Shown: piece after piece, positions 26,346 to 35,808 of the stretch
How positions within the stretch are numbered: the stretch's first letter is position 1
Layout of the letters: every line of letters starts with the position of its first letter
Origin: Sphingobacterium sp. xlx-96
GTDB lineage: Bacteria > Bacteroidota > Bacteroidia > Sphingobacteriales > Sphingobacteriaceae
DNA: 64,000 nt
Reading direction: 5' to 3'
Assembly (NCBI RefSeq): GCF_011007365.1
Contig: NZ_WFKM01000002.1
Span: 62,001 to 126,000 of the forward strand
Position numbers and translations under genes: made by a program
Notes under the pieces: generated by a model
Database searches by the model: none
What the model was told of the DNA's origin: nothing
The model's input: the letters and a program-made list of their open reading frames with translations, nothing else

Positions 26346-28583
26346 TCAATTCCCAGCACCAACTTCCTGATTGGTATCGGAGGTCTCTAAAACCTTCTGT
26401 CCAATCTTAATCTCCGGGTATCCGTACGCATCACCAAGAATCATTTTAATTTCTGAAGAAGACTTACCTTCATTGGTCTTTAGCACCATCAAGATATGAT
26501 CCAATTTCTCTTTCGAGATAAGATCTTCGGCATCGATTTCTGCACCTACATAATGAATCAAATGACCATAAATAGTCCCCTCTACCATCCCTCGCTTGAC
26601 AGCAATCTGGGCTATATCAAATCCGTCAAGATACATTTCCAGGGTGACTTGTTTGGTATCGAGCTCCTTACCATCCCCTTCATCGGCGATGGCTACCGTG
26701 TCATCCTTCACAATATTCCCCACCAAAGCCAAATCTTCAATCCCCTCCTCTTTGGTCAAAGCTGTAGCGATGGTCAGACAATGCTTCAACACTTCATATT
26801 TTCTTTTAAAATCCAAAAGTAGGGCCTTCAACTCCTGAATATATTTTTTGGTACGTTTGCGCACTTGCCATTCCTCAATATGCTGGAAGGTGGCATCGAT
26901 CAATTCAGACTCCATACGTGGTAAAAACCACTGGACAGCAGACGATGTACGGTCACATATTTTTTGATAATCAACATCTTCCGGATTGGCCAGCATACCA
27001 TACAACTGCGTAACGAATTTATGAGCCACCCCTTCTTGTTGCTTAACAGCGGTCATCACTCCCAACATAAAAGCTTCCACCCCAGGCTTGTTATCAATAT
27101 TACGATTGGCTAACGAATCACTCAATTCCTGAACAGCCTCCGTGAGTGTAGTCCATCGAAAACTCTGGAGTAAAATCTGTCCTAAAAAAACGCGTTGACA
27201 CTGTACCAAAACCTTATCCATTTCTCCTTCATCAAGCAGTTGCTTCATAAAATCAACTACCTGATAATCTGTCCGTATCGCATGTGCTGCTATTTTTGAC
27301 CGCAACACCAGCCCTTCTAGACCAGTCAGCCTACTGAGTGCAACATAGACCTGTCCAGAAGCAAACGAAGTACCGGCGTCGATAATCGCCTTTTCAAACG
27401 TAAGCCCCTGACTTTTATGGATCGTAATCGCCCAAGCCAGACGTAATGGATATTGCGAAAAAGTACCCAAAACCTCCTCTTCTATTTTGTCCTCCCCTTT
27501 ATTGTACTTATATTTTATATTCTCCCAGGTTTCTCGCTTTACCACCACATCTTCCCCTCCGTCTTTGAACCCCACCACGATTTGATGTTTATCCAACAAC
27601 AGTTCCTTAACAAAGCCGATCTTTCCGTTAAAATATTTCCGATCTTCACCCACGTCATTTTTGATAAACATGACCTGTGCCCCTTCCTTCAGCGCTAAGG
27701 TCTCCTCTGTCGGAAAAGCGCCTTGCTGAAAATCATCTTTGACAATAGCTTTAATGTTATGCATTCTTCCCGCAAGCTTCACCAGTTCTTCTTGATTTAT
27801 CTGCTCCGCGATACGGTTATGCGAAGTCAAGGTAATATACTGGTCATCTTGTGCCGGCACGAACGCATCGTGATAATGACTGTTCAACAAATCCAGATCG
27901 GCAGCCGTACACTGGTTATTCCGAATATTGTTGAGCACCGATATAAACCCTGTATCCTGTTGACGATATATCTGCTGCAGCTCCAACTTAACCAAGGCAC
28001 TATTTCGCAACACCTTAGCATCAAAAAAGAACATACTGGAATAATGACCACGCAACACTTGCCATTCGGCATCTTTAACCACGGGAGGTAACTGATAGAG
28101 GTCACCTATAAACAGTACCTGAACTCCCCCAAAAGGCCGCATATCCCGACGTACAGATTTCAAAATAACATCTATTGCATCCAAGGTATCAGCCCGCACC
28201 ATAGAAACCTCGTCAATAACCAACAATTCTAGCTCCTGTAAGATAGCCCGACGTTGTTTAGTTAATTTAATCGTACTGAAAAGACGGCTTTTATTATAAA
28301 TATTATGGTCCTGCTCGTCCCATTTTAAAGCATAATCCTCAATAAAAACACCAAAGGGTAACCAAAACAAAGCATGGAGCGTAGTACCTCCTGCATTCAT
28401 TGCCGCTACCCCTGTAGGGGCTGTAATCGCCATTTTCTTATAGCAATTGTCGCGTATGTAGCGAAGAAATGTGGTTTTCCCTGTCCCGGCTTTTCCAGTA
28501 AGAAATAGATTTTGGTTTGTCTGATTGACAAATGCTACCGCTTTCTTAAAGATCTTATTTTCGTTATCGTATTGTTGCTTCAT
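26346..28583 (-). CDS. PIF1/RecD-like DNA helicase with C-terminal HTH domain
   Basis: About 745 residues from the ATG at 28583; the longer frame to 28619 would start inside the promoter element. SF1B helicase: Walker A GKAGTGKTTFL near residue 28, then TAPTGVAAMNAGG (motif Ia), VIDEVSM (Walker B) and FIGDLYQLPPV (motif III). The UvrD-type C-terminal part ends in LAWAITIHKSQGLTFEKAIID and VYVALSRLTGLEGLVL. The last 150 residues hold an HTH region (SKEKLDHILMVLKTNEGKSS) like that of RecQ-associated HTH_40 domains. Pif1-like helicases unwind G-quadruplex and forked DNA; the role here is inferred. Confidence 0.88.
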   Translation of the reverse strand: MKQQYDNENKIFKKAVAFVNQTNQNLFLTGKAGTGKTTFLRYIRDNCYKKMAITAPTGVAAMNAGGTTLHALFWLPFGVFIEDYALKWDEQDHNIYNKSRLFSTIKLTKQRRAILQELELLVIDEVSMVRADTLDAIDVILKSVRRDMRPFGGVQVLFIGDLYQLPPVVKDAEWQVLRGHYSSMFFFDAKVLRNSALVKLELQQIYRQQDTGFISVLNNIRNNQCTAADLDLLNSHYHDAFVPAQDDQYITLTSHNRIAEQINQEELVKLAGRMHNIKAIVKDDFQQGAFPTEETLALKEGAQVMFIKNDVGEDRKYFNGKIGFVKELLLDKHQIVVGFKDGGEDVVVKRETWENIKYKYNKGEDKIEEEVLGTFSQYPLRLAWAITIHKSQGLTFEKAIIDAGTSFASGQVYVALSRLTGLEGLVLRSKIAAHAIRTDYQVVDFMKQLLDEGEMDKVLVQCQRVFLGQILLQSFRWTTLTEAVQELSDSLANRNIDNKPGVEAFMLGVMTAVKQQEGVAHKFVTQLYGMLANPEDVDYQKICDRTSSAVQWFLPRMESELIDATFQHIEEWQVRKRTKKYIQELKALLLDFKRKYEVLKHCLTIATALTKEEGIEDLALVGNIVKDDTVAIADEGDGKELDTKQVTLEMYLDGFDIAQIAVKRGMVEGTIYGHLIHYVGAEIDAEDLISKEKLDHILMVLKTNEGKSSSEIKMILGDAYGYPEIKIGQKVLETSDTNQEVGAGN

Positions 28584-28592
28584 GATATACTG

Positions 28593-28600
28593 CAAAAGTA
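28593..28600 (-). promoter_or_regulatory. -7 element TACTTTTG, 9 nt before the helicase start
   Basis: An exact TAnnTTTG match. TTTG about 16 nt upstream is a plausible -33. The 9-nt distance to the ATG predicts an almost leaderless mRNA. Confidence 0.55.
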
Positions 28601-28685
28601 AGCGTTTTGAAGTTCTCAAAAAAACAATTAACTTTATGTACTTTCGACTAGAAGTATTAACTTAACCTTTAGAAATATAAAAAAC

Positions 28686-29186
28686 ATGACGTATATAGAT
28701 AAAGCGGAACTATTCAACCAGATTGAAACTAAAATTACCGATGCTGGTTTTACGATCGAAAACATTGACCAAAACAGGCCTTGGGGAGGATTTTTCGTAA
28801 TCAACGAAGATCAAGCTCAACAATTTGCGAACCAATATTTCGATGGTCTAGACATTAAAGACCTGAAGATATCTGGCAAGTTAAGCCCCAAAATCCTAGT
28901 TGTAGCACCTTCAAAGAGACTATCTTGGCAATATCATCACCGCAGAGCCGAAATCTGGAGAGTCATTAGAGGAGAAGTCGGCGTAGTAACAAGTCCGGAT
29001 GATAGCGAACATGAACTAAAAATATTAAAAGAAGGCGAATTCATCCGCTTGGCACAAGGCGAGCGCCACCGTTTGGTAGGCTTAGGCGAATATGGTGTGA
29101 TAGCAGAAATATGGCAACACACTGATTCAGAAAGTCCTTCCGACGAAGATGATATCGTACGCGTTCAAGACGACTTTGGAAGATAA
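28686..29186 (+). CDS. Cupin protein of the type II phosphomannose isomerase family
   Basis: 166 residues with the single-domain layout of the mannose-6-phosphate isomerase C-terminal cupin: RPWGGFFV at the front, the first cupin motif SWQYHHRRAEIWRVIRGEVGV with metal His pair and Glu, and the second motif EGEFIRLAQGERHRL. These domains isomerise mannose-6-phosphate to fructose-6-phosphate when fused to a guanylyltransferase. The stand-alone form could be a sugar-phosphate isomerase or a sugar-binding protein. No guanylyltransferase gene is nearby. Confidence 0.8.
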   Translation: MTYIDKAELFNQIETKITDAGFTIENIDQNRPWGGFFVINEDQAQQFANQYFDGLDIKDLKISGKLSPKILVVAPSKRLSWQYHHRRAEIWRVIRGEVGVVTSPDDSEHELKILKEGEFIRLAQGERHRLVGLGEYGVIAEIWQHTDSESPSDEDDIVRVQDDFGR

Positions 29187-29247
29187 TTAAGTCCTTATTC
29201 CATCGCAGTGAAACCATATATCTTATTACAACCTTAAAACACGTCTT

Positions 29248-30039
29248 ATGTTTCCCTACAGATACTTAAAGTTCTGTTTTTTAGGTTTATTAATTTCTAT
29301 GGTTTCACCTACCTTGGCGCAGAAGTATTGTAAATGGGGAGACAAGGGAACTGATCATCTTTTAAAAACCAATTTATTAAACCTTCCCTTAAAGACGTTT
29401 AATCTTGAATACGAACGTTCATTCAGGCCCAACATCAGTATCGGCGTAGATGTATCTTTCACCCCCAAACGGGATCTACCTTTCAAAGGTTCTATAATAG
29501 ACAAAATTACCAATGAAAACGCTAAGAAAAGCGTCGAAGAAACGCGTTTTAATCAGTTTTCAATAATTCCCCAAGCTCGGTTTTATTTTGGAGATCGAGA
29601 CGTATTCACCCGTTTTTACACCTCTCCTTATATCAAATATTCTCGCTACCAAACCAGTAGCACTTTATTCTACAACTCCAACGTCGTAAATAAAGCAACC
29701 TCAACGCTTATTCCTATTGAAGTCCCAATTTCGGGAAATATTAACACATTAAGCGCTGGTATAGCAGTGGGACTACAATTCCAGATCCTTAAATCACTTT
29801 ACCTAGACTGGAAAATCATCGGCACCCATTATGGTTTCCTTTTTGGCAAAGGATCTGTAACATCAACCGAAGCGCTACCGAAGGACTTACAAGAAGAGAT
29901 CCGAAAGTCACTTCAAAAATTGGATGACTTGCCTTTTTATTCCTTTCCCCATACCGTTTCGGAAAATAGTGTCGAGCTAAAACCTAAAGGCGCAAACATC
30001 GGAATCACGTCTGCAATTTCCATTGGTTACCGATTTTAG
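29248..30039 (+). CDS. Outer-membrane-type protein, DUF3575-like
   Basis: 263 residues with a Sec signal (LGLLISMVSPTLAQ). The segment TNLLNLPLKTFNLEYERSF followed by alternating beta-strand patterns and a terminal aromatic (SIGYRF) fits a small outer-membrane beta-barrel of the DUF3575 type found in Bacteroidota. It lies between the cupin and parE on the same strand, but parE has its own promoter. Function unknown. Confidence 0.7.
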   Translation: MFPYRYLKFCFLGLLISMVSPTLAQKYCKWGDKGTDHLLKTNLLNLPLKTFNLEYERSFRPNISIGVDVSFTPKRDLPFKGSIIDKITNENAKKSVEETRFNQFSIIPQARFYFGDRDVFTRFYTSPYIKYSRYQTSSTLFYNSNVVNKATSTLIPIEVPISGNINTLSAGIAVGLQFQILKSLYLDWKIIGTHYGFLFGKGSVTSTEALPKDLQEEIRKSLQKLDDLPFYSFPHTVSENSVELKPKGANIGITSAISIGYRF

Positions 30040-30085
30040 CGGCTATTTTTTGCTTGCGGCATTCGTGAATCCAAAGCATTTTATC

Positions 30086-30093
30086 TAAGTTTG
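30086..30093 (+). promoter_or_regulatory. -7 element TAAGTTTG of parE
   Basis: An exact TAnnTTTG match 24 nt before the ATG at 30118. It overlaps and so excludes the more upstream in-frame start at 30091. Confidence 0.55.
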
Positions 30094-30117
30094 TACATAC
30101 TTCATATTTTACGGTAC

Positions 30118-31971
30118 ATGACTACATATAACGAAGATAGTATACGATCCCTCGACTGGAAAGAACATATCAGATTACGGCCTGGTATGTACATCGGTAA
30201 GTTGGGAGATGGTTCTGCCTATGACGACGGCATTTATGTTTTATTGAAAGAAGTGGTAGACAATTCCATCGATGAGTTTGTGATGGGAGCAGGAAAAACC
30301 ATCGATATCACAGTCAATGAGAATAAGGTATCGGTACGGGATTATGGCCGCGGGATCCCTATCGGATCTGTGGTGGATGTCGTTTCAAAAATAAATACAG
30401 GAGGTAAGTACGACAGTAAAGCATTCCAAAAGTCCGTTGGTCTGAATGGAGTCGGTACGAAAGCCGTCAACGCTCTTTCGGCAAACTTCACGGTTCAATC
30501 CTACCGACAAGGTGTCACCCGCATTGCGCAATTTGCAAAAGGTGAACTCATGGAAGACGAACAAAAAGAAACTACACAGCGAAATGGTACTGCGGTAACT
30601 TTCTACCCCGACGAAAGTATATTCAAACATTATAAGTACCGAGTAGAATTTGTTGAAAACATGATCTGGAATTATGTTTTCCTCAACTCGGGACTTACCA
30701 TTAACTTCAACGGGCAGAAATTCATTTCAGAGAATGGACTAAAAGATCTTCTTGAACGTAACGTGGACACCGAAAGCATGCGCTATCCGATTATTCACCT
30801 CAAAGGAGAAGATATCGAGATCGCAATGACCCACGGTCAACAGTATGGCGAAGAATACTACTCATTTGTCAACGGACAGCATACCACACAAGGAGGAACG
30901 CACCAAGCGGCATTTCGTGAAGCTTTGGTAAAGACAGTTCGTGAATTCTACAAAAAAGAGTTTGACGCTTCAGACATCCGGGCCTCTATCATTGGAGCTA
31001 TCGCGATCAAAGTACAGGAACCTGTCTTTGAGTCACAGACCAAAACAAAACTAGGCTCGCAAAGTATAGGTCCTGAGGGTCCTACAGTACGGACTTTTAT
31101 CAATGACTTCGTTAAGAAAGCATTAGACGATTACCTACACAAAGATTCAACCACGGCAGATGCCTTATTAAAGCGGATTATGCAATCAGAGCGTGAACGC
31201 AAAGATATCGCCGGAATCAAAAAACTAGCCAACGAACGGGCAAAAAAAGCTTCTGTACACAACAGAAAACTTCGCGACTGCAAATTACACTTCGGCGACA
31301 AAAGTGAGAGAAACCTAGAAACTACGCTATTCATCACCGAGGGAGACTCAGCTTCCGGTTCTATCACCAAATCACGTGACGTACAGACACAGGCCGTATT
31401 CAGTCTCAAAGGAAAACCATTAAATAGTTATGGATTGACCAAAAAGATCGTTTACGAAAATGAAGAGTTCAATCTGCTGCAACACGCTTTAAATATTGAA
31501 GACGGTTTAGACGGTCTCCGTTATAACAATATTGTGATAGCGACAGATGCCGATGTCGACGGTATGCACATACGCTTGTTATTGATGACTTTCTTCCTTC
31601 AATTTTTTCCAGACTTGGTTAAAGCGGGCCACGTTTCTATTTTACAAACACCCTTATTCAGGGTCCGTAATAAAAAAGAAACTATCTATTGCTACTCGGA
31701 TGAGGAGCGTCAACGTGCCATTGCTAAATTAGGTAATAAACCTGAAATCACGCGATTCAAAGGTCTTGGTGAAATATCTCCCTCCGAATTTGGTTTATTC
31801 ATTGGAGAAGACATGCGTTTGGAACCTGTAATACTTTCAAAAGACAATAGACTACAACAGCTATTAGAGTATTATATGGGCAAAAACACACCGGATAGAC
31901 AACGCCATATTGTAGACAATCTCCGTGTTGAAATTGATCTTGAAGCTGAGCTCGCACAAAAAGCAGGCTAA
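30118..31971 (+). CDS. parE: DNA topoisomerase IV subunit B
   Basis: ATPase subunit of a type IIA topoisomerase that decatenates chromosomes. About 617 residues from the ATG at 30118. GHKL ATPase motifs: [19 protein letters not shown] and [11 protein letters not shown]; the TOPRIM domain follows with [10 protein letters not shown] and [10 protein letters not shown]. The length and the [14 protein letters not shown] version favour ParE over GyrB. A ParC gene is not adjacent: a terminator follows, and the next gene encodes an unrelated protein. Confidence 0.93.
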   Translation: MTTYNEDSIRSLDWKEHIRLRPGMYIGKLGDGSAYDDGIYVLLKEVVDNSIDEFVMGAGKTIDITVNENKVSVRDYGRGIPIGSVVDVVSKINTGGKYDSKAFQKSVGLNGVGTKAVNALSANFTVQSYRQGVTRIAQFAKGELMEDEQKETTQRNGTAVTFYPDESIFKHYKYRVEFVENMIWNYVFLNSGLTINFNGQKFISENGLKDLLERNVDTESMRYPIIHLKGEDIEIAMTHGQQYGEEYYSFVNGQHTTQGGTHQAAFREALVKTVREFYKKEFDASDIRASIIGAIAIKVQEPVFESQTKTKLGSQSIGPEGPTVRTFINDFVKKALDDYLHKDSTTADALLKRIMQSERERKDIAGIKKLANERAKKASVHNRKLRDCKLHFGDKSERNLETTLFITEGDSASGSITKSRDVQTQAVFSLKGKPLNSYGLTKKIVYENEEFNLLQHALNIEDGLDGLRYNNIVIATDADVDGMHIRLLLMTFFLQFFPDLVKAGHVSILQTPLFRVRNKKETIYCYSDEERQRAIAKLGNKPEITRFKGLGEISPSEFGLFIGEDMRLEPVILSKDNRLQQLLEYYMGKNTPDRQRHIVDNLRVEIDLEAELAQKAG

Positions 31972-31981
31972 AAACATATAC

Positions 31982-32017
31982 TTACCTGCAGAAATCACAT
32001 TTTCTGCAGGTATATTT
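31982..32017 (+). terminator. Terminator of parE
   Basis: An 11-bp perfect stem (ACCTGCAGAAA at 31984-31994 and its complement at 32001-32011), a 6-nt loop and a short T-rich tail. Confidence 0.85.
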
Positions 32018-32231
32018 CCCATTTTCAGCGCTACCCTACTCTTCCTCTTTACCCGACAACGAATAGACGCTATCTCCTTGGCATAGAACCTTCCGATCGA
32101 TTCGATGAACAGTTTACTTCTCGTAAAAATAAGTCAAAGTCGCTAAAAGTGATAAATTACACCTTTTTTAATGGTGTGCAACATTTTTTATTCCACCAAT
32201 TTTATGGCTCTTTGCATATCAAAAGATCGCA

Positions 32232-34007
32232 ATGGAACACACTTTTCATATCCCTGTACTTGGTCTAGCTTTTTCTATAGATAGTCCGCTTAAAGTCGCT
32301 CAATTCGGTATAGCTTCTGTCATGTCTATCGTAGACGACGAGCTCGTCGAGCGTATGCGAGAATACTACGCAAAAAAACATTTTCTACCCTACATCCCTA
32401 TTGGCCCCAAAGCTACAGACAGTCGTTCACTACGAATAACAGCCTATCTTGACCTCGTACAGGAGATCGTGAAAAAACAGATACAGCAACTTCGCACTGC
32501 AGATCTGGATCACAGTACAGATCTGCAAAAGTATTTCGAGCTCCTCCCAGAGACCTCAAGTGTCAAAAAGATATATAGTGACTACCTCCAAGAGATAGAA
32601 CCCAACAAGAAAGCTCACCTTAAAGCGACTTTAATGATGAACGTACAACCGGGAGATATTAATGTCAATATTATGTCCAAGGTTGATAAAATCAATACAG
32701 ACGCGGCAGGAAATGTTCTAGATCATCTATATTCCGATGCGAGTGCTGCATTACGCGGATTTGCCATGAGCAATCTTCAGGGCGGTCTGGTCCTTTCTGC
32801 GGGTATGAACCCCAGACTATACAGTTATCTAGGCGAATTACCGCAATTCATTCCAAACAAAAAAGGAGAGTTTCAGAAACGAGTCATTCTAAAAGTATCG
32901 GATTATCGGTCTGCTCTTATACAAGCTAAATTTCTAGCAAAAAAGGGCGTATGGGTTTCGGAATTCCGCGTCGAATCTGGACTTAACTGCGGAGGTCATG
33001 CTTTTGCCACCGAAGGGCTTCTGTTAGGCCCTATACTTGAGGAATTCAAAACAAACGGCCCGGCGTTACAGCTCGAACTAAGCAGTATCTACGCCGATAG
33101 CTTAAAGGCAAAAGGTCATGTACTCGATAACTATCCTCAGATACGTATCACGGCGCAAGGGGGAATAGGAACAGCTGCCGAACAAAGCTTTTTATTGAGT
33201 CATTATGGATTAGCCGCTACGGGCTGGGGATCTCCATTCCTTTTAGTTCCCGAAGCGACAACAGTAGACGATCAGACTTTACAGGCACTAGCCTCTGCCC
33301 AGAAAGAAGATTTTTATACCAGCGGGGCATCACCATTAGGAGTACCGTTTAACAATTTCAAAAAAAGCTCAGCTGAATTAAACAGACTACAACGCATACA
33401 GAAAGGACGTCCAGGCGCTCCCTGCACCAAGAAATACCTGATCTCAAATGCAGAATATTCAGATGAACCGATCTGTACCGCATCACGCATCTACCAATAT
33501 ACCAAATTAAAAGAACTGGAAATCTTTGAAGGAGAAACCTCCGATTACCAAAAAAAACTAGAAGAAATCACCGAAAAAACATGCCTTTGTGAAGGGCTAG
33601 CCACTTCAGCCTACCTAAAATATGATATATTACAAAAAAAAGAAGATGATGCCGTAGCTATCTGCCCGGGTCCAAACACCGCTTACTTCAACAGTATCTA
33701 CAGCCTACAGGATATGGTGGATCATATCTACGGGCGTAAGAATCTGTTGGCCAGTTCGGATAGGCCATCTTTATTCATCAACGAGTTGAATCTCTACATC
33801 GAATACCTCGAGCAATACCTGCGGGATAACGAGTTGCGCATGGATGATAAAAAAGAAAAGTTTGCTGCTCGATTTAAGAAAGAACTAAACTCGGGTATTG
33901 CCTATTATAACAAAATAGCAGAGCAGCTTTTCCCAACAGACCTGGCCCAACGAAACACCTTCACCCAACAATTGGTCGATGGACAAATAAAACTAACGGC
34001 ATTGTAA
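32232..34007 (+). CDS. Cysteine-rich protein of unknown function, TIM-barrel-like
   Basis: 591 residues, no signal peptide and no membrane segment. I recognise the sequence pattern as that of a large uncharacterised protein family in Bacteroidota but know no function. Six cysteines at 253, 398, 415, 451, 453 and 478 lie in motif-like surroundings (GLNCGGH, PGAPCTKKY, EPICTASR, TCLCEG, ICPGPN). GGIGTAAEQSFLLSHYGL (310-327) looks like the phosphate-binding turn of a flavin-binding TIM barrel. A flavin and/or iron-sulfur oxidoreductase is therefore a reasonable hypothesis, nothing more. Monocistronic, with a long upstream spacer and its own terminator. Confidence 0.7.
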   Translation: MEHTFHIPVLGLAFSIDSPLKVAQFGIASVMSIVDDELVERMREYYAKKHFLPYIPIGPKATDSRSLRITAYLDLVQEIVKKQIQQLRTADLDHSTDLQKYFELLPETSSVKKIYSDYLQEIEPNKKAHLKATLMMNVQPGDINVNIMSKVDKINTDAAGNVLDHLYSDASAALRGFAMSNLQGGLVLSAGMNPRLYSYLGELPQFIPNKKGEFQKRVILKVSDYRSALIQAKFLAKKGVWVSEFRVESGLNCGGHAFATEGLLLGPILEEFKTNGPALQLELSSIYADSLKAKGHVLDNYPQIRITAQGGIGTAAEQSFLLSHYGLAATGWGSPFLLVPEATTVDDQTLQALASAQKEDFYTSGASPLGVPFNNFKKSSAELNRLQRIQKGRPGAPCTKKYLISNAEYSDEPICTASRIYQYTKLKELEIFEGETSDYQKKLEEITEKTCLCEGLATSAYLKYDILQKKEDDAVAICPGPNTAYFNSIYSLQDMVDHIYGRKNLLASSDRPSLFINELNLYIEYLEQYLRDNELRMDDKKEKFAARFKKELNSGIAYYNKIAEQLFPTDLAQRNTFTQQLVDGQIKLTAL

Positions 34008-34010
34008 AAA

Positions 34011-34041
34011 AGAAAGAGGCAGTTTTTAATTGCCTCTTTCT
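34011..34041. terminator. Bidirectional terminator
   Basis: An 11-bp stem (AGAAAGAGGCA at 34011-34021 with TGCCTCTTTCT at 34031-34041) between the convergent unknown-protein and methyltransferase genes. It reaches almost to the stop codon of the latter. Confidence 0.88.
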
Positions 34042-34042
34042 T

Positions 34043-34942
34043 TTATTTAAATTTCCTGAATTTCCCAAACACACCGAGAGGCAGTTTAGGACCTGCTGTC
34101 GCCTGCAGATACAGTTCTCCTATCTCCAAGTTTTCCACCTTCGGAAAAGACGCCCTAATCAGATTCTCCACGATAACCGAAGAAAAGCCCAAGGAATAGG
34201 TATTCAAGATTAGAAAATGCTCTTCCGGATCCAAAAGCTGAACCACATCACGCATCATCTCCATAATGTGATCTTCTAACTTCCATTTTTCCCCTTTAGG
34301 TCCATGCCCATAAGCAGGCGGATCCAATATAATACCATTGTATTTATTCCCACGCTTTAATTCTCTTTTAACAAATTTCAAAGCGTCTTCCACTACCCAG
34401 CGAATATCCGAAACACCGGAAAGCTCTTGATTTTCATTGGCCCAGGTTACGACCTGTTTGATAGAATCGACGTGTGTCGTATCAGCACCGGCCGCTCTCG
34501 CGATTAAAGAAGCTCCACCTGTGTAGGCGAAAAGGTTCAACACTTTGGGGTTGGGTGTTTTGAATGACTTTACACTTTCCGAAATATAATCCCAATTTAC
34601 GGCCTGTTCCGGAAATATCCCTACATGTTTGAATGAAGTCAACCCCAATCGAAACTTGATCGCAACATCATTATTCTTGTAGCTGATATGCCAGCGATCA
34701 GCTATTTTGGGATTCTTTTTCATCCACTCTCCACTGGTTGCAGACCTACCTTTAAACTTTATGTGGTGCGTTTTATTCCATTCCGAATCGCCTAATACCT
34801 TAGGCCAAACAGCCTGTGGTTCAGGGCGAATCAAGAGCAAATCACCAAAACGTTCTAATTTTTCGAAATCACCGCAATCAACCAACTCGTAATCTTTCCA
34901 GTGCTGCGGTGTTAATAATTGTATGTTCGTAGTTGTAGACAA
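34043..34942 (-). CDS. Class I SAM-dependent methyltransferase (rRNA m5C-type, RlmI-like)
   Basis: 299 residues. The SAM-binding core begins VLNLFAYTGGASLIAR (motif I), followed by THVDSIKQVV (motif II) and the catalytic-loop motif ILDPPAYGHGP. This organisation matches the RlmI/RlmK-type 23S rRNA methyltransferases, but the PUA domain of RlmI is missing. A 23S rRNA or other RNA substrate is inferred. The start is TTG at 34942; no ATG is available in frame. A TACCTTTG promoter lies 22 nt upstream. Confidence 0.8.
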   Translation of the reverse strand: MSTTTNIQLLTPQHWKDYELVDCGDFEKLERFGDLLLIRPEPQAVWPKVLGDSEWNKTHHIKFKGRSATSGEWMKKNPKIADRWHISYKNNDVAIKFRLGLTSFKHVGIFPEQAVNWDYISESVKSFKTPNPKVLNLFAYTGGASLIARAAGADTTHVDSIKQVVTWANENQELSGVSDIRWVVEDALKFVKRELKRGNKYNGIILDPPAYGHGPKGEKWKLEDHIMEMMRDVVQLLDPEEHFLILNTYSLGFSSVIVENLIRASFPKVENLEIGELYLQATAGPKLPLGVFGKFRKFK

Positions 34943-34964
34943 AATACTAATATTTAATTTGGAG

Positions 34965-34972
34965 CAAAGGTA
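34965..34972 (-). promoter_or_regulatory. -7 element TACCTTTG of the methyltransferase gene
   Basis: An exact TAnnTTTG match on the minus strand, 22 nt before the TTG start. Confidence 0.5.
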
Positions 34973-34985
34973 AACAAAAGTCCCA

Positions 34986-35741
34986 TTATTTTATGACCTC
35001 TCTTGCAGCCTTCATTAAAGGACTCGCAAAGACAAAATCATTTAGCTCCTTGGTTGTCGAATTTAACATGTCCTGACTCGATCCTTCCCAAAACTTCTGC
35101 CCTTGATGCAAAAATAGAATATACTGACCGATTCCCATGACAGAGTTCATATCGTGCGTCACAACAATAGTGGTACAGTCATACTCTTGGGTAAGCTCCT
35201 GGATCAATTCATCAATTAATATCGCTGTTGCAGGATCTAACCCAGAGTTGGGCTCATCACAAAAAAGGTATTTCGGACTCATACTGATCGCCCGGGCTAT
35301 CCCCACCCTCTTTTTCATGCCGCCCGAAAGCTCAGCTGGATAAAGCCTATTTTTACCCGCCAAGTTGACACGTTCCAAACAAAAATTAGCACGGTCTACC
35401 TTTTCCGCCCTACTCATATCCGAAAACATATCTAACGTAAATATGATATTCTGTTCGACAGTCATAGAATCAAAAAGCGCCGAATTCTGAAAAAGCATTC
35501 CGATCTCCTTTCTTATCGGCACTTTCTCCTCAAAGTCCATCGCTGTAAATTCTTCCTTATCAAAAAAAACCTTCCCCTGCTCCGGCGTATGCAATCCGAC
35601 AATACATTTCAACAATGTACTCTTGCCCGAACCCGAGCCTCCAATAATGAGGCTCACCTTACCCGGTTCAAAAACCGCATCTATCCCCTTCAACACCACA
35701 TTATCACCAAATGCTTTATGAATATTCTGAATTTCAATCAT
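34986..35741 (-). CDS. mlaF: ABC transporter ATPase, MlaF-like
   Basis: About 251 residues from the ATG at 35741; the longer frame to 35798 would translate the 8-bp repeat and is rejected. Walker A GGSGSGKST, Q-loop FQNSALFDSM, signature LSGGMKKRVGIARA, Walker B FCDEPNSGLDP and H-loop VVTHD are all seen. The FQNSALFDSMTVEQN version is typical of MlaF, which powers retrograde or anterograde phospholipid transport for outer-membrane lipid asymmetry. The permease gene lies just upstream. The substrate-binding MlaD (MCE) gene is not adjacent. Confidence 0.9.
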   Translation of the reverse strand: MIEIQNIHKAFGDNVVLKGIDAVFEPGKVSLIIGGSGSGKSTLLKCIVGLHTPEQGKVFFDKEEFTAMDFEEKVPIRKEIGMLFQNSALFDSMTVEQNIIFTLDMFSDMSRAEKVDRANFCLERVNLAGKNRLYPAELSGGMKKRVGIARAISMSPKYLFCDEPNSGLDPATAILIDELIQELTQEYDCTTIVVTHDMNSVMGIGQYILFLHQGQKFWEGSSQDMLNSTTKELNDFVFASPLMKAAREVIK

Positions 35742-35760
35742 ATTTTTCTTATTGAACTTG

Positions 35761-35808
35761 CCTATTCGCAAATTTGCGAATCTGCGTATTTGCATCATCG
35801 CGAATTCT
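35761..35808. repeat. Degenerate tandem array, 8-bp period, between mlaE and mlaF
   Basis: Six 8-bp words (CCTATTCG then CAAATTTG, and four more) run exactly up to the mlaE stop codon. It includes the perfect 16-bp palindrome TTCGCAAATTTGCGAA at 35765-35780. Confidence 0.75.

Noticed and set aside
35742..35798. N-terminal extension of MlaF
   Set aside because: It translates the 8-bp tandem array; the ATG at 35741 starts the usual family N-terminus.
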